DNA of 64,000 bases, taken from assembly GCA_020852925.1 (NCBI GenBank), contig JADYZU010000013.1, positions 62,001 through 126,000 on the forward strand, given 5' to 3'. The DNA is from Rubellimicrobium sp. GTDB lineage: Bacteria > Pseudomonadota > Alphaproteobacteria > Rhodobacterales > Rhodobacteraceae. Under the pieces are notes generated by a model. That model did not search any database and was not told the DNA's origin. It was given only the letters and a program-made list of their open reading frames with translations. Position numbers and translations under genes: made by a program. Below, piece by piece: positions 26,328-35,906 of this stretch. Position 1 is the first letter of the stretch. Each line of letters opens with the position of its first letter.

Positions 26328-27897
26328 ACCCACCCCTCTTTCCGAAAGCCGGATCGTCGAGATCGACAGCGGCAGGTTGCGCGGCAGGGCGGATCGCGGT
26401 CTTCTGACCTTCCGGGGCATTCCCTATGGTCAACCGGCCTCGGGGGCGAACCGGTTTCTTGCGCCGCAGCCCGTGGTTCCCTGGTCCGGTGTGCGCGATG
26501 CGCTCGAGCTTGGTCATCCGTCGTTTCAGGACAACCCCGACTATGCTGTCTGGCTTGACCCGATGCCCCCCGACGAGGATTGCCTGGTCCTGAACGTCTG
26601 GGCGCCTGACGGGGGACGGGCGCTGCCGGTCATGGTCTGGATTCACGGCGGCGGCTATACCTTCGGCTCGGGGGGGGCGCCGCTCTATGACGGGGGCAAC
26701 CTGGCCCGCGCCGGTGAGGTGGTCGTGGTCAGCATCAACCATCGGCTTCAGGCCTTCGGCTTTACCGATCTGACGGCCTATGGTCCCGAATTCGCGGATA
26801 CCGGGAATGCGGGACTGCTGGACGTGCAGGCGGCCGTCGCCTGGGTCAGGCGCAATATCGCGGCCTTTGGCGGCGATCCGGGGAACATCACCCTGTTCGG
26901 ACAGTCGGGCGGCGGGGCCAAGATCTCCATGCTGATGGCCATGCCTTCGGCCAGGGGCCTGTTCCAGAAAGCCATCGTGCAAAGCGGCTCGGTCACCCGC
27001 GTCAGAACCCCCGACGAGGCGGCGGCCCAGACCGAGCGGCTGTTCCATCACCTTGGCCTGCCGCCGGGGGATGTTGCCGCGCTGAGGGCCTTGCCCGCGC
27101 GGGCCCTTCTCGAGGGTGGCAACCGGATCATCGCCGAGGCCACGGGCGTCGGCAATCCGGTCCTGGCCTATGCGCCCACGGCGGACGGGCGGATTCTGCC
27201 ACCGGCCCCCTGGATCCATGCCGCCCCCGCCGCGGCCGCCGGGATCCCTCTCATGACCGGCATCACCCGCGATGAAACGGTGATCTACCTGTCCGAGGCG
27301 ACCCGCAGCGCCCTGGCCTCGGGGGGCGAGGCGGTGCTGATCGACGCCATCATCGAGGCGACGACGACCCGCAGCCCCGACCGGGCCGAGATCGCGGCGC
27401 TCCTGCCCGACTACCGCGCGGCCATGCCCCGGGCCACCGCCGAGGAACTTGTCGTGCAGATGTCGACCGATGTCGGCTTCTGGCGGGGCGTGCTCGATCA
27501 GGCGGACCTCCATGCCGGTTCCGGGGCGCCGGTCTTTGCCTACCGCTGCGACTGGCGAACGCCCTGCTTTGGCGGTCGCTGGGCACCGCACAGCATCGAG
27601 ATCCCCTTCGTCATGGGCCATCCGGTCTATGGCACCGCCTGGGACGGCACCGACACCGAGGCGGACCGCGCCGCCGCCGATCCCGACAATGCGCGTCTGC
27701 GGGTGGGGCAGGAGATGCAGGCGGCATGGCTGCATTTCGCGAGGACCGGCAATCCGTCGGCACCGGGCCTGGCCTGGCCCGCCTATGACCGGGCAACCCG
27801 GCAGACCATGATCTTTGACCGGCACACGCGCGTCGAGTCGGACCCGCGAGGGGAATTCCGCCGCCGCATCACATCCGGGACGAAACCGGATGCCTGA
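26320..27897 (+). CDS. Type-B carboxylesterase
   Basis: A 525-residue alpha/beta-hydrolase of the carboxylesterase/cholinesterase type. The oxyanion HGGGY is near residue 107, the nucleophile Ser is in GQSGGG near 190 (GESAG in most relatives), an acidic residue is in TRDET, and the catalytic His is in WAPHSIEIPF near 427. There is no signal peptide, so it is cytoplasmic. AGGAGG lies 8 nt before the ATG at 26320, which decides against 26314. It probably hydrolyses an ester or amide of the imported compound before CoA activation. Confidence 0.9.
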   Translation: MTEPTPLSESRIVEIDSGRLRGRADRGLLTFRGIPYGQPASGANRFLAPQPVVPWSGVRDALELGHPSFQDNPDYAVWLDPMPPDEDCLVLNVWAPDGGRALPVMVWIHGGGYTFGSGGAPLYDGGNLARAGEVVVVSINHRLQAFGFTDLTAYGPEFADTGNAGLLDVQAAVAWVRRNIAAFGGDPGNITLFGQSGGGAKISMLMAMPSARGLFQKAIVQSGSVTRVRTPDEAAAQTERLFHHLGLPPGDVAALRALPARALLEGGNRIIAEATGVGNPVLAYAPTADGRILPPAPWIHAAPAAAAGIPLMTGITRDETVIYLSEATRSALASGGEAVLIDAIIEATTTRSPDRAEIAALLPDYRAAMPRATAEELVVQMSTDVGFWRGVLDQADLHAGSGAPVFAYRCDWRTPCFGGRWAPHSIEIPFVMGHPVYGTAWDGTDTEADRAAADPDNARLRVGQEMQAAWLHFARTGNPSAPGLAWPAYDRATRQTMIFDRHTRVESDPRGEFRRRITSGTKPDA

Positions 27898-28675
27898 CCC
27901 TGCCGATCGGGCGCCGCGCGGCGTGATCCTGGTGACCGGGGCCGCTTCGGGCATTGGCCGGGCTGCGGTCCGGGCCCTGCGGCACGAGGGTTGGCCGGTC
28001 CTGGCCATCGACCGTGACCGGGCCGGCCTTGAGCGTCTGTCCACGGAAGATCGGGCAGGCGGGCTCTCGGTCGCCAGCATCGACCTGACGGTCGGGGCCG
28101 AGGTCGAGGCCCTGCTCGACTCGCTCGGGCCTGACCGCCGTCTGGCGGGCCTGGTCTCGTCTGCCGCGCGGGGTGAAAACCTGGGCTTTCTCGATCTGTC
28201 GGTGCAGCGGATGCGGGAAATCTACGAACTGAACCTGTTCGCACTTGCCCGGCTGGCGCAGGGGGTCGCCCTGAGGATGAAGGGGACGGGGGGCGGGTCC
28301 ATCGTCAACATCACCACCGTCTCGGGACTGCGCGCGAACGCCGGCCGCGCGGCCTATGGCAGTTCCAAGGCGGCGGTCGAGATGCTGAGCAAGGTCATGG
28401 CGATCGAACTGGCGCCGTTCGGCATCCGTGTGAACACGATCGCGCCGGGCCCGGTGCTGACGGCCATGGCGGCGCAGCTGCATGTCGGCCCGGAACGGGC
28501 ACGGCTGTTGTCGCGTGTTCCGCAGGGACGTTACGCGACCCCCGAAGAAATCGCGCAAGGGGTCCTGTTCCTGATGGACCCGGACAGATCGTCCTACGTC
28601 ACCGGCATGACGCTCTGCATCGACGGCGGGATGTCCGCGGCCGGCAGCTTCGAGCCTTCGGCGCCGGGCGGATAG
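27890..28675 (+). CDS. Short-chain dehydrogenase/reductase
   Basis: A 261-residue SDR with TGAASGIG near residue 16, a VSSAA segment where NNAG usually stands, catalytic Ser/Thr in NITTVSG, YGSSK for Tyr and Lys, and GMTLCIDGG at the end. It overlaps the esterase stop by 8 bp and is followed by a 32-bp gap. The Thr in place of the second serine (NITT) still leaves a Ser in VSG nearby, so activity is likely. Substrate unknown. Confidence 0.9.
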   Translation: MPDPADRAPRGVILVTGAASGIGRAAVRALRHEGWPVLAIDRDRAGLERLSTEDRAGGLSVASIDLTVGAEVEALLDSLGPDRRLAGLVSSAARGENLGFLDLSVQRMREIYELNLFALARLAQGVALRMKGTGGGSIVNITTVSGLRANAGRAAYGSSKAAVEMLSKVMAIELAPFGIRVNTIAPGPVLTAMAAQLHVGPERARLLSRVPQGRYATPEEIAQGVLFLMDPDRSSYVTGMTLCIDGGMSAAGSFEPSAPGG

Positions 28676-28707
28676 GCGGCAGGTTCAGACAGGATAGGGC
28701 AGGGACC

Positions 28708-29523
28708 ATGGCAGAAGACGCCGTCATCTGGATGGATACGGTGACCAGGCTGGACCGGTCCTTTGCCGGGCGGGTCGTGGTCGCGGGATCGCACGGCGGC
28801 GAATTTGCCGCCTTCTGCGCGGCCCGGGCGCAGGTGCGCGCAGTGGTCTTCAACGATGCCGGGGTCGGCAAGGACAGCGAGGGGATCTCTGCGCTGCCCT
28901 ATTTCGATGCCCTGGGCGTGGCCGCGGCCTCGACATCGCATCTGTCGGCGCGGATCGGCGATGGTCGCGACAATTTCGAGAACGGCGTGATCTCTCATGT
29001 CAACGCGGCCGCAGGCAGGCTTGGCTGCCGCGTCGGGCAGGCAACCCGCGACTGCGCGGCGCTGATGGGGGCCGCGGCGGCCTTTGCGTATGACGTGCCC
29101 GCCAAGGCGGAAAGCCGCACCGTCATTCCGGCACCCCCGGGACAGCCCGAAGTCGTGGTGATCGATTCCCTTGCGCTGCTGATGCCCGAGGATGCCGGCC
29201 GGATCATGGTGACCGGGTCGCATGGTGCGACCCTGCCGACCGATGACCGGCTGCTTCTGAACGGCGATGCGCTGGCCGGGCTGTTCTGCGACGCGGGTTT
29301 CGGCAAGGACGGAAATTCGATCCGCCGGGTGCAGCGGCTGGATCAGTTCGACAAGCCGGGCGCCGCGGTCTCGGTCACGAGCGCGCGGATCGGCAACGGC
29401 AGGTCCGTGTTGCAGGACGGCATCCTGTCCTTCGTCAACCGGACGGCGGCGGGGCATGGCGCGCATATCGGCATGACCGCGCGCGCCTGGGTCGCGCTGA
29501 TCCGGAAGGCCCTCGCCGGATGA
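28708..29523 (+). CDS. Unknown protein with a tandem-duplicated ~100-residue domain
   Basis: A 271-residue protein I cannot place in a named family. It contains two copies of one domain at about residues 22-120 and 165-265. Each copy has a V-x-GSHG motif (26-30; 168-173), a DAGxGKD motif (50-56; 195-201), SARIGxGR (80-87 in the first copy; 225-232 in the second) and a downstream G-I/V-x-S-x-V-N. These Gly-, Asp- and His-rich motifs look like a ligand or active site. There is no signal peptide. It overlaps the nitroreductase gene by ATGA in the catabolic operon, so it probably acts on a pathway intermediate. Confidence 0.75.
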   Translation: MAEDAVIWMDTVTRLDRSFAGRVVVAGSHGGEFAAFCAARAQVRAVVFNDAGVGKDSEGISALPYFDALGVAAASTSHLSARIGDGRDNFENGVISHVNAAAGRLGCRVGQATRDCAALMGAAAAFAYDVPAKAESRTVIPAPPGQPEVVVIDSLALLMPEDAGRIMVTGSHGATLPTDDRLLLNGDALAGLFCDAGFGKDGNSIRRVQRLDQFDKPGAAVSVTSARIGNGRSVLQDGILSFVNRTAAGHGAHIGMTARAWVALIRKALAG

Positions 29524-30233
29524 CCGGGGCCCGCCCTGCCGAGGCCGCGGTGCTGTCGGCGCTGGCCGGGCGGCGGCACTCCTGCCGCGCCTTCCGGCCC
29601 GAGCCGCTTGCCCGGGCGCGGATCGCCGAGATGTTGCGGATCGCCCAGACGGCGCCTTCGGATTGCAACAGCCAGAGCTGGATCACGCATGTCCTGTCGG
29701 GAGAGCCCCTGGAACGCCTGCGCACGGCCCTGACCGAGGCGGCGGTGGCCGGTGTGCCGGCACAGCCGGATGTGCCGCCGGTCGAACGCTACGAGGGGGT
29801 CTTGCAGGACCGTCGCCGCAGCTGTGGCTGGGCATTGTACGGCGCGGTCGGGGTGACGCGGGGCGATCGCGCCGGCTCGGCCCGGCAGAGTCTCGAGAAC
29901 TTCCGCCTGTTCGGCGCGCCGCATCTGGCGCTGATCACCGTTCCGGCGGTCATGGCCGCGCGGGGGATCTTCGACGCCGGGATCTACACCGGGTTCCTGC
30001 TCCTTGCGGCCGAGGCGCTGGGGATCGCGGCGGTGCCGCTGGCCTCGATCACGCATCATGCGCAGGTGATCCGGCGCCAGGCCGGCATCGCGCCCTCACA
30101 GGCCATCGTCTGCGGTGTGGCCTTCGGGACCGAGGATGCGTCCCATCCGGCCAACGCCTTCCGCACCGCGCGCGCGGATCTGTCCGAATGCGTTGTCTGG
30201 GCGGAGCAACCCGAGGATCGTCATGCCGGCTGA
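29520..30233 (+). CDS. Nitroreductase-family FMN oxidoreductase
   Basis: A 237-residue nitroreductase-fold protein. RHSCRAFRPEPL at the N-terminus (RRSxRxF in the family) and APSDCNSQSW bind FMN; GIYTGFLLLAAEALGIAAVPLASI is the conserved second half. It would use NAD(P)H to reduce a nitro, quinone or enone group. It overlaps the unknown duplicated protein by ATGA and the molybdoenzyme start by 11 bp, implying that the three work together. Confidence 0.9.
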   Translation: MTGARPAEAAVLSALAGRRHSCRAFRPEPLARARIAEMLRIAQTAPSDCNSQSWITHVLSGEPLERLRTALTEAAVAGVPAQPDVPPVERYEGVLQDRRRSCGWALYGAVGVTRGDRAGSARQSLENFRLFGAPHLALITVPAVMAARGIFDAGIYTGFLLLAAEALGIAAVPLASITHHAQVIRRQAGIAPSQAIVCGVAFGTEDASHPANAFRTARADLSECVVWAEQPEDRHAG

Positions 30234-32562
30234 GCCCGCCACCTTCACCCTGTCGCACTGGGGCGTCCACGAGGTGCAGGGGGCGACGGGCAATGAACTG
30301 CGCCTGACGCCCTGGGCGGATGATCCCGATCCGGGGACCATCGGCCTTGACCTTGGCAGCCCGGCTGTCGATGCCCTTCGCGTCCGCAAGCCTTCGTTCC
30401 GTCAAGGCTGGCTGGCCGAGCGTGCCCTGTCGCGCGCACGGCGGGGGCAGGAGGCCTTCGTCGAGCTGCCCTGGTCCGAGGCGGTCGGGATCGTGGCCGA
30501 GGAGTTGGCCCGGGTCATCCGCGAGCGGGGCAATGCGGCGATCTACGGCGGATCCTATGGCTGGGCCAGCGCGGGTAGGTTCCATCATGCGCAAAGCCAT
30601 CTGCACCGCTTTCTCAACACGATCGGCGGGCATGTCCAGTCGCGCGACAGCTACAGCCATGGCGCGGGATCGGTCATCATGCCCCGCATCGTCGGCCCGA
30701 TGGACGAACTGCTGGCCGAGCATACGGACTGGGGCACCCTGGCAGAGGCGACCGATCTGTTCGTGGCGTTCGGCGGCCTGCCGCTGCGCAACACGCGGAT
30801 GAGCGGCGGCGGCGCGGGGCGCCACATGGTCCGCGCCGCGCTGGACCGGATGCGGGCTCGCGGCACCCGTCTTGTCAATATCAGCCCGATCCGACAGGAC
30901 ATCGACGGCGCCGCCGATTGGATCCCGATCCGGCCCGGCACGGATGCGGCGCTGATCCTGGCGCTGATCCATGTGCTGATCAGCGAGGGCCTGCACGACC
31001 GGGGCTTTCTGCAATCGCATTGCGTGGGCTTCGATCAGGTCCGGAATCAGGTGCTGGGCCTGTCGGAAGGGCCGGCCCGCACGCCGCAATGGGCCGAGGC
31101 GATCACCGGGGTGCCGGCCGGAACGACCGTCGAGCTTGCACGCCGGATGGCGGCGGGGCGGACGCTTGTGAACGCGTCCTGGTCGCTGCAGCGGCAAAGC
31201 CACGGGGAACAGAATTACTGGGCGGTGGTGACGCTGGCCGCCGTTCTGGGCCAGATCGGCCTGCCGGGGGGCGGTTTCGGCCTGGGCTATGGCTGCCTGA
31301 ACTCCATCGGCAATGATGCCGGGACTGCCAGCGGGCTTCGGGTGCCGCAGGGCAGCAACCCGGTCCGGGACTTCATCCCGGTGGCGCGTCTGTCCGACAT
31401 GCTGCTGAACCCGGGCGCGAGTTTCCGCTATGACGGTGGCACGCACCGCTACCCCGCCATCGCGCTGGTCTATTGGGCGGGCGGCAACCCGTTCCATCAT
31501 CATCAGGACCTGCACCGCCTGATCGCCGCCTGGACAAGGCCCGAAACCATCGTCGTCCATGAGCAGTACTGGACGGCGACGGCCAAGGCCGCCGACATCG
31601 TGCTGCCAGCGAGCACCACGCTCGAACGTGACGACATAGGCTATGCCCCGGGCGAGGGGCAGCTTGTGGCGATGCGCCGGGTGCGGCACCCTGTCGGCGA
31701 GGCGAGAAGCGATTTCGAGATCTTCGCCGCGCTCGCCGGGGCGATGGGTCAGGCGGCGGCCTATACCGACGGCCGCGACGCGGGCCAGTGGTTGCGGCAC
31801 ATGTACGCCGCGTTCCGCGCCAGCGCCCCCGCCCTGGCGGCTTTGCCCGACTTTGCCCGTTTCTGGCAAGCCGGCCGGCTGGACCTGCCCCTGCCACGGC
31901 GCCCGCGCGTGCTGCTCGGGGCCTTTCGCGCGGATCCCGACGCGGCCCCGCTGCCCACGCCTTCGGGAAAGGTCGAACTGCACGCGGCTTCCATCGCCGG
32001 GCTGGCGCTGGCGGATTGTCCCGGTCAGGCAAGCTGGCTGGAACCCGCCGAGTGGCTGGGCGCGCCCGCAGCGGCGACCTGGCCCATTCACCTGCTGAGT
32101 CAGGAACCCCGCAACCGGCTGCACAGCCAACTGGACCACGGCGCGGCCAGTCAGGCCGGCAAGATCAAGGGGCGAGAGCCGCTCCTGATGAATGCCGGCG
32201 ACGCCCGGACGCGCGGCATCGCCGACGGCGATCTGGTTCGCGTATTCAATGCCCGTGGCGCATTCCTGGCGGCGGCGCGCCTTGGCGCCGACATCCTGCC
32301 GGGGGTTGCGGCGATCGCGACCGGGGCCTGGTTCGATCCCGTGACATGGGATCCGGCCAACCCGCTGGAGCGTCACGGCAATCCGAATGTCGTGACTCTG
32401 GACGCGGGCGCGTCGGAGTTCACGCAGGCCACCGTTGCCCAAAGCTGTCTGGTTCAGGTCGAACGCTTCCGCGAAGCGGCGCCGGCAATCCGGGCCTTCG
32501 ACCTGCCGGATTTCGTGGCGCAGGACAGCCGAACCCGGCCGTCGCCGCACGATGGCGCTTGA
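30223..32562 (+). CDS. Cytoplasmic molybdopterin oxidoreductase, BisC/TorZ (DMSO reductase) family
   Basis: A 779-residue member of the DMSO-reductase family closest in style to biotin sulfoxide reductase. It has no Tat signal and no N-terminal iron-sulfur cysteines. The SYSHGAG segment near residue 143 supplies the expected Ser ligand to Mo; GQIGLPGGGFGLGYG and VLPASTTLERDDIG are typical pterin-binding stretches, and the C-terminal dinucleotide domain (HLLSQEPRNRLHSQLDHG) is complete. It reduces an S- or N-oxide, or does the reverse. It closes the 15-kb operon. Confidence 0.92.
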   Translation: MPAEPATFTLSHWGVHEVQGATGNELRLTPWADDPDPGTIGLDLGSPAVDALRVRKPSFRQGWLAERALSRARRGQEAFVELPWSEAVGIVAEELARVIRERGNAAIYGGSYGWASAGRFHHAQSHLHRFLNTIGGHVQSRDSYSHGAGSVIMPRIVGPMDELLAEHTDWGTLAEATDLFVAFGGLPLRNTRMSGGGAGRHMVRAALDRMRARGTRLVNISPIRQDIDGAADWIPIRPGTDAALILALIHVLISEGLHDRGFLQSHCVGFDQVRNQVLGLSEGPARTPQWAEAITGVPAGTTVELARRMAAGRTLVNASWSLQRQSHGEQNYWAVVTLAAVLGQIGLPGGGFGLGYGCLNSIGNDAGTASGLRVPQGSNPVRDFIPVARLSDMLLNPGASFRYDGGTHRYPAIALVYWAGGNPFHHHQDLHRLIAAWTRPETIVVHEQYWTATAKAADIVLPASTTLERDDIGYAPGEGQLVAMRRVRHPVGEARSDFEIFAALAGAMGQAAAYTDGRDAGQWLRHMYAAFRASAPALAALPDFARFWQAGRLDLPLPRRPRVLLGAFRADPDAAPLPTPSGKVELHAASIAGLALADCPGQASWLEPAEWLGAPAAATWPIHLLSQEPRNRLHSQLDHGAASQAGKIKGREPLLMNAGDARTRGIADGDLVRVFNARGAFLAAARLGADILPGVAAIATGAWFDPVTWDPANPLERHGNPNVVTLDAGASEFTQATVAQSCLVQVERFREAAPAIRAFDLPDFVAQDSRTRPSPHDGA

Positions 32563-32583
32563 CGAACTCACGGGTCCAAATGT

Positions 32584-32597
32584 AGACTCATGAGTAT
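32584..32597. promoter_or_regulatory. Island operator motif upstream of first Tat-type binding protein
   Basis: AGACTCATGAGTAT matches the ATACT-N4-AGTAT motif at 9 of 10 half-site positions, with the core ACTCATGAGT a perfect palindrome. TTGACG (32559-32564) and TAGACT (32583-32588), 18 bp apart, form a plausible promoter whose -10 lies under the motif. Confidence 0.65.
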
Positions 32598-32642
32598 GAT
32601 ATCATGACGACAGTAACAAGCAGAAAGCTCGGGAGAACGACA

Positions 32643-34184
32643 ATGGCACTTCTCACCAGACGGACGCTGCTTCAGGGCGCGACCGCATTCTCGCTGGCCG
32701 CCTCATTCGGCCGTCCGGCAAAAGCCACTCCGAAAAAGGGCGGCCATCTGCGTGTCGGCGTGGCTGCCGGGACATCGGGCGAAACGCTCGACCCGACAGG
32801 GGTGCCGGTGGACGCGGGCTTTCTGGCCTGGGGAACATCGAAGAGCACGCTGGTGGACATCGACGCCAACGGCGACCTGATCCCGAAGCTGGCCGAGACG
32901 TGGGAGGTCTCGTCGGATCTGCACCGGTGGACCTTCAACCTGCGGCAGGGCGTGACCTTCCACAGCGGCAAGCCGCTGACGGCGCAGGACGTGGTGGCAT
33001 CGCTGAACCTGCATCGCGGTGACGCGACAACCTCGGCGGTCAAGCCGCTGATGGACGCGGTGACCGACATCACCGCCGAGGGCGACCACAGGGTGGTGAT
33101 CACCCTGAGCGCGCCCAACATGGACTTTCCCAACCTGCTCAAGACCAATATGTTCGTGATCCTGCCGGTGGTCGACGGGGCGATCGACGTGAACACGACG
33201 GACGGCACCGGCCCCTACAAGCTTGTCAGCTGGATCCCCGGTCAGTCGATGGCCTTCGAACGCAACCCGGATTATTGGGATCTTGAAAACGAAGGTCATT
33301 TCGATACGGCAGAAGTCTCGGTCATTCCCGATCCTGCTGCGCGCATGAACGCCTTGCGCTCCGGTCAGGTGGACCTGGTCAACGGTATCGACCTCAAGAC
33401 GGTGAACCTGCTGCGGGCCGTCCCCGGGATCGCCGTGGATACCGTGCCGGGCGGAACCTACTACGCGTTTCCGATGATGACCGATGTGGCGCCCTTCAAC
33501 GACATCAACGTGCGGATGGCGCTGAAATACGCGATCAACCGTCAGGAACTGGTGGACAAGGTTCTTCTCGGGTTTGGCGAGGTCGGGAACGACACGCCGA
33601 TTTCGCCCCGGACGAAATACTTCAACACCGACCTCGTGCAGCGCGAATACGATCCCGACAGGGCCAGATCCTACCTGAGGAATTCGGGGCTGGAGTCGAT
33701 CGACATTCCGCTGAGCGTGGCCGAGATCGGTTTCCCCGGCGCGACGATGGCCGGAGAATTGTTCGCCAATTCGGCCAGTGCGGCCGGGATCAACATCCAG
33801 CTGACCCGTGAAGCCGATGATACCTACTACGAGAGTGTCTGGCTGACCAAGCCGTTCACCGCTTCCTACTGGACCCAGCCAGTATCGTGCGACATGATAT
33901 TCTCGATCGCATTCGCGGCAGCGGCCCCCTGGAACGAGACGCATTTCAACAACGCCAGGTTCGAGGAACTGCTGATCACCGGTCGCAGCACCGTGGACGA
34001 GGCCGCGCGCGCGTCGATCTACTTCGAGATGCAGGAGATCATCCACAATGAGGGTGGCCTCTTGAACCCCTTCTTCACAACCGTGGCTTGGGCTCGCAAT
34101 ACCGCCGTGGCCGAGCCGCAGGGCACGACAGCCTACGCGGACCTCGACTCTTTCCGTTGCATCGCGCGGTGGTCGATGGCCTGA
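32643..34184 (+). CDS. Dipeptide/oligopeptide-type ABC substrate-binding protein with Tat-like signal
   Basis: A 513-residue solute-binding family 5 protein. The N-terminus LTRRTLLQGATAF is a twin-arginine motif followed by a short hydrophobic stretch, with cleavage near AKATP. GGHLRVG opens the mature protein, as in DppA/NikA-like proteins. The start at 32643 follows GGGAG by 8 nt; an ATG at 32604 has no ribosome site. It has no permease genes next to it; the nearest set is DppBC-DF at 49485-53162, next to a paralogous binding protein (47770-49317). It likely feeds that shared transporter. Confidence 0.9.
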   Translation: MALLTRRTLLQGATAFSLAASFGRPAKATPKKGGHLRVGVAAGTSGETLDPTGVPVDAGFLAWGTSKSTLVDIDANGDLIPKLAETWEVSSDLHRWTFNLRQGVTFHSGKPLTAQDVVASLNLHRGDATTSAVKPLMDAVTDITAEGDHRVVITLSAPNMDFPNLLKTNMFVILPVVDGAIDVNTTDGTGPYKLVSWIPGQSMAFERNPDYWDLENEGHFDTAEVSVIPDPAARMNALRSGQVDLVNGIDLKTVNLLRAVPGIAVDTVPGGTYYAFPMMTDVAPFNDINVRMALKYAINRQELVDKVLLGFGEVGNDTPISPRTKYFNTDLVQREYDPDRARSYLRNSGLESIDIPLSVAEIGFPGATMAGELFANSASAAGINIQLTREADDTYYESVWLTKPFTASYWTQPVSCDMIFSIAFAAAAPWNETHFNNARFEELLITGRSTVDEAARASIYFEMQEIIHNEGGLLNPFFTTVAWARNTAVAEPQGTTAYADLDSFRCIARWSMA

Positions 34185-34211
34185 TCCCGGGATCGGGGTC
34201 CGGATCGTGAT

Positions 34212-34237
34212 CATGTGCCCGCGCAAGCGGGCACATG
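34212..34237. terminator. Hairpin with GCAA tetraloop between convergent genes
   Basis: CATGTGCCCGC (34212-34222), loop GCAA, then GCGGGCACATG (34227-34237): an 11-bp perfect stem closed by a GNRA-type tetraloop. It lies in the 204-bp gap between the binding-protein gene and the convergent ligase gene. A bidirectional terminator or RNA 3'-end stabiliser is likely, although no T-run follows. Confidence 0.6.
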
Positions 34238-34388
34238 GCGTTCCGGGGCAGGCAAACCCGCCGCGATGGTGCGCTGGTCCGGTTGCGCGCTGGCCGGGAC
34301 AGGGGCCACCTGCCCTCCGGTCAGGCCAGGCCCGGACGCCCACCGGGCCGGGTCCGGCGTGAGGGTGCCCTTGAAGGCAAGGCCGGGA

Positions 34389-35906
34389 TCAGGCCCGCGC
34401 GGCGCGTTGCTGCAAGGTGCGCTTGTCGATCTTGCCGGTCTTGCCCAGCGGCATTTCGGTCAGGAAATGGATGTCGCGGGGCACCTTGAAATCCGACAGA
34501 CGCGCGGCGGCATGGGCCATCACCTCTTCGGCCGTGGCCATGGTCCCGGGGCGGCAGACCAGATAGGCCACCGGCTTTTCGCCAAAGACCGGGTCCGGCG
34601 CCGCGACCACGGCGGCCTCGGCGATGGCCGGATGCGAGACGAGAACCTGTTCAAGTTCGGTGGGCGAGATGTTGTGTCCGCCCCGGATGATGACGTCCTT
34701 GATCCGTCCGGTGATGGTGTAAAAGCCCCGCGCGTCGCGGCGGACGATGTCGCCGGTGCGGAACAGGCCGCCCGACAGGGCGCCGGCGGTCATCTCGGGG
34801 TCGCGGTTGTAGCGCTTCATCGTGGCGGGGCCGCTGACAAAGGCCTCGCCATCCTCGTCATCGCCGCACAGCGTGCCGTCGGGGCGGCGGATCTCGACCA
34901 CGGCGCCCGGAGCCAGCCGTCCGGTGACCCCCGGCGGGGCGGCCTCGGTTTCGCCCGCGTGATGGGCGAAGATCGGAAAGGCCTCGGACAGGCCGTAGTA
35001 GTTGCTGAGAGGTTTGCCGAAACGGGCGACAAAGCGGGCGGCGGTCTCGGGCGGCAGCGGCGCTCCGGCGGTGATCAGCATGCGCATGTCGGGCAGCGGA
35101 CAGGTCAGGCCCTTGTCCTCGCAATAGTCCATCATCATCGTGAACATGGTCGGCACCCCCATGAAGAGGGTCGACCGGTGGCGGGTGAACAGGTCCAGGG
35201 CCTCGCGCGGGTGGAAGCGGCGCATCAGGACAACGGTGCCGCCCGCATGCAGCACCGGCGAAGACGAGGTGTTCAACCCGTACATGTAGCCCAGAGGCAG
35301 GCCCACCGTGGCCACGTCGGCATCGGTGATGCCCCACATCTGCGCCCCCGAAACGGCCACGCGGATCATCCCCGCCTGATCCAGGACGATGGCCTTGGGA
35401 TTGCCCGTGGTGCCCGAGGAATAGCTGATGACGAAATCCGCCAGGGGATCGGGCGTCACCCCGGGCAGCGGGATGTCCGGCGCCGGGGCGCGCAGGTCCG
35501 GGATGCGGCGCAGCCTGTCGGCCGGCACCGTGGCCCGGGCGGCTTTGGCGACATGGTCATCGTGGAGCAGGAATTGCGCCTCGGAATGGCGAAAGCTGTA
35601 GTCGACCTCGGGCGCGGTCAGATGCGGGTTCAGCGGCACGATGACGGCGCCCAGACGCGACGCCGCATAGAGGGTGTAGTAGTGCTCTGGCGTGTTCTGG
35701 CCGTAGATCGCGAAGCGGTCGCCCTCGCCGATCCCGAACGCCCTCAGATGGCGGGCGACATCGTCGATCCGGTCGAGAAACTCGCCATAGGTGACGGTGC
35801 CGCCCTCGTGGATCAGCGCGATCCTGTCGCGGCGCGGTGCGGCGGCATGGCGAAAGGCATCGAGCAGGGAGGGAAAGGGCAGGGGGGGAAGGGGCAGGGT
35901 CATCAT
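34389..35906 (-). CDS. Acyl-CoA synthetase (AMP-forming), second copy
   Basis: A 505-residue adenylate-forming ligase: ISYSSGTTGNPKAIVLD near residue 150, YYGLSEAFPIF near 305, FRTGDIVRRD near 385, GRIKDVIIRGGHNISPTELE following, and the catalytic Lys in LGKTGKIDK near 493. It activates a carboxylate to a CoA thioester. It is only distantly similar to the ligase at 19315, so the two probably take different acids. The ATG overlaps the stop of the CE4 hydrolase upstream (ATGA), forming a two-gene operon. Confidence 0.92.
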   Translation of the reverse strand: MMTLPLPPLPFPSLLDAFRHAAAPRRDRIALIHEGGTVTYGEFLDRIDDVARHLRAFGIGEGDRFAIYGQNTPEHYYTLYAASRLGAVIVPLNPHLTAPEVDYSFRHSEAQFLLHDDHVAKAARATVPADRLRRIPDLRAPAPDIPLPGVTPDPLADFVISYSSGTTGNPKAIVLDQAGMIRVAVSGAQMWGITDADVATVGLPLGYMYGLNTSSSPVLHAGGTVVLMRRFHPREALDLFTRHRSTLFMGVPTMFTMMMDYCEDKGLTCPLPDMRMLITAGAPLPPETAARFVARFGKPLSNYYGLSEAFPIFAHHAGETEAAPPGVTGRLAPGAVVEIRRPDGTLCGDDEDGEAFVSGPATMKRYNRDPEMTAGALSGGLFRTGDIVRRDARGFYTITGRIKDVIIRGGHNISPTELEQVLVSHPAIAEAAVVAAPDPVFGEKPVAYLVCRPGTMATAEEVMAHAAARLSDFKVPRDIHFLTEMPLGKTGKIDKRTLQQRAARA

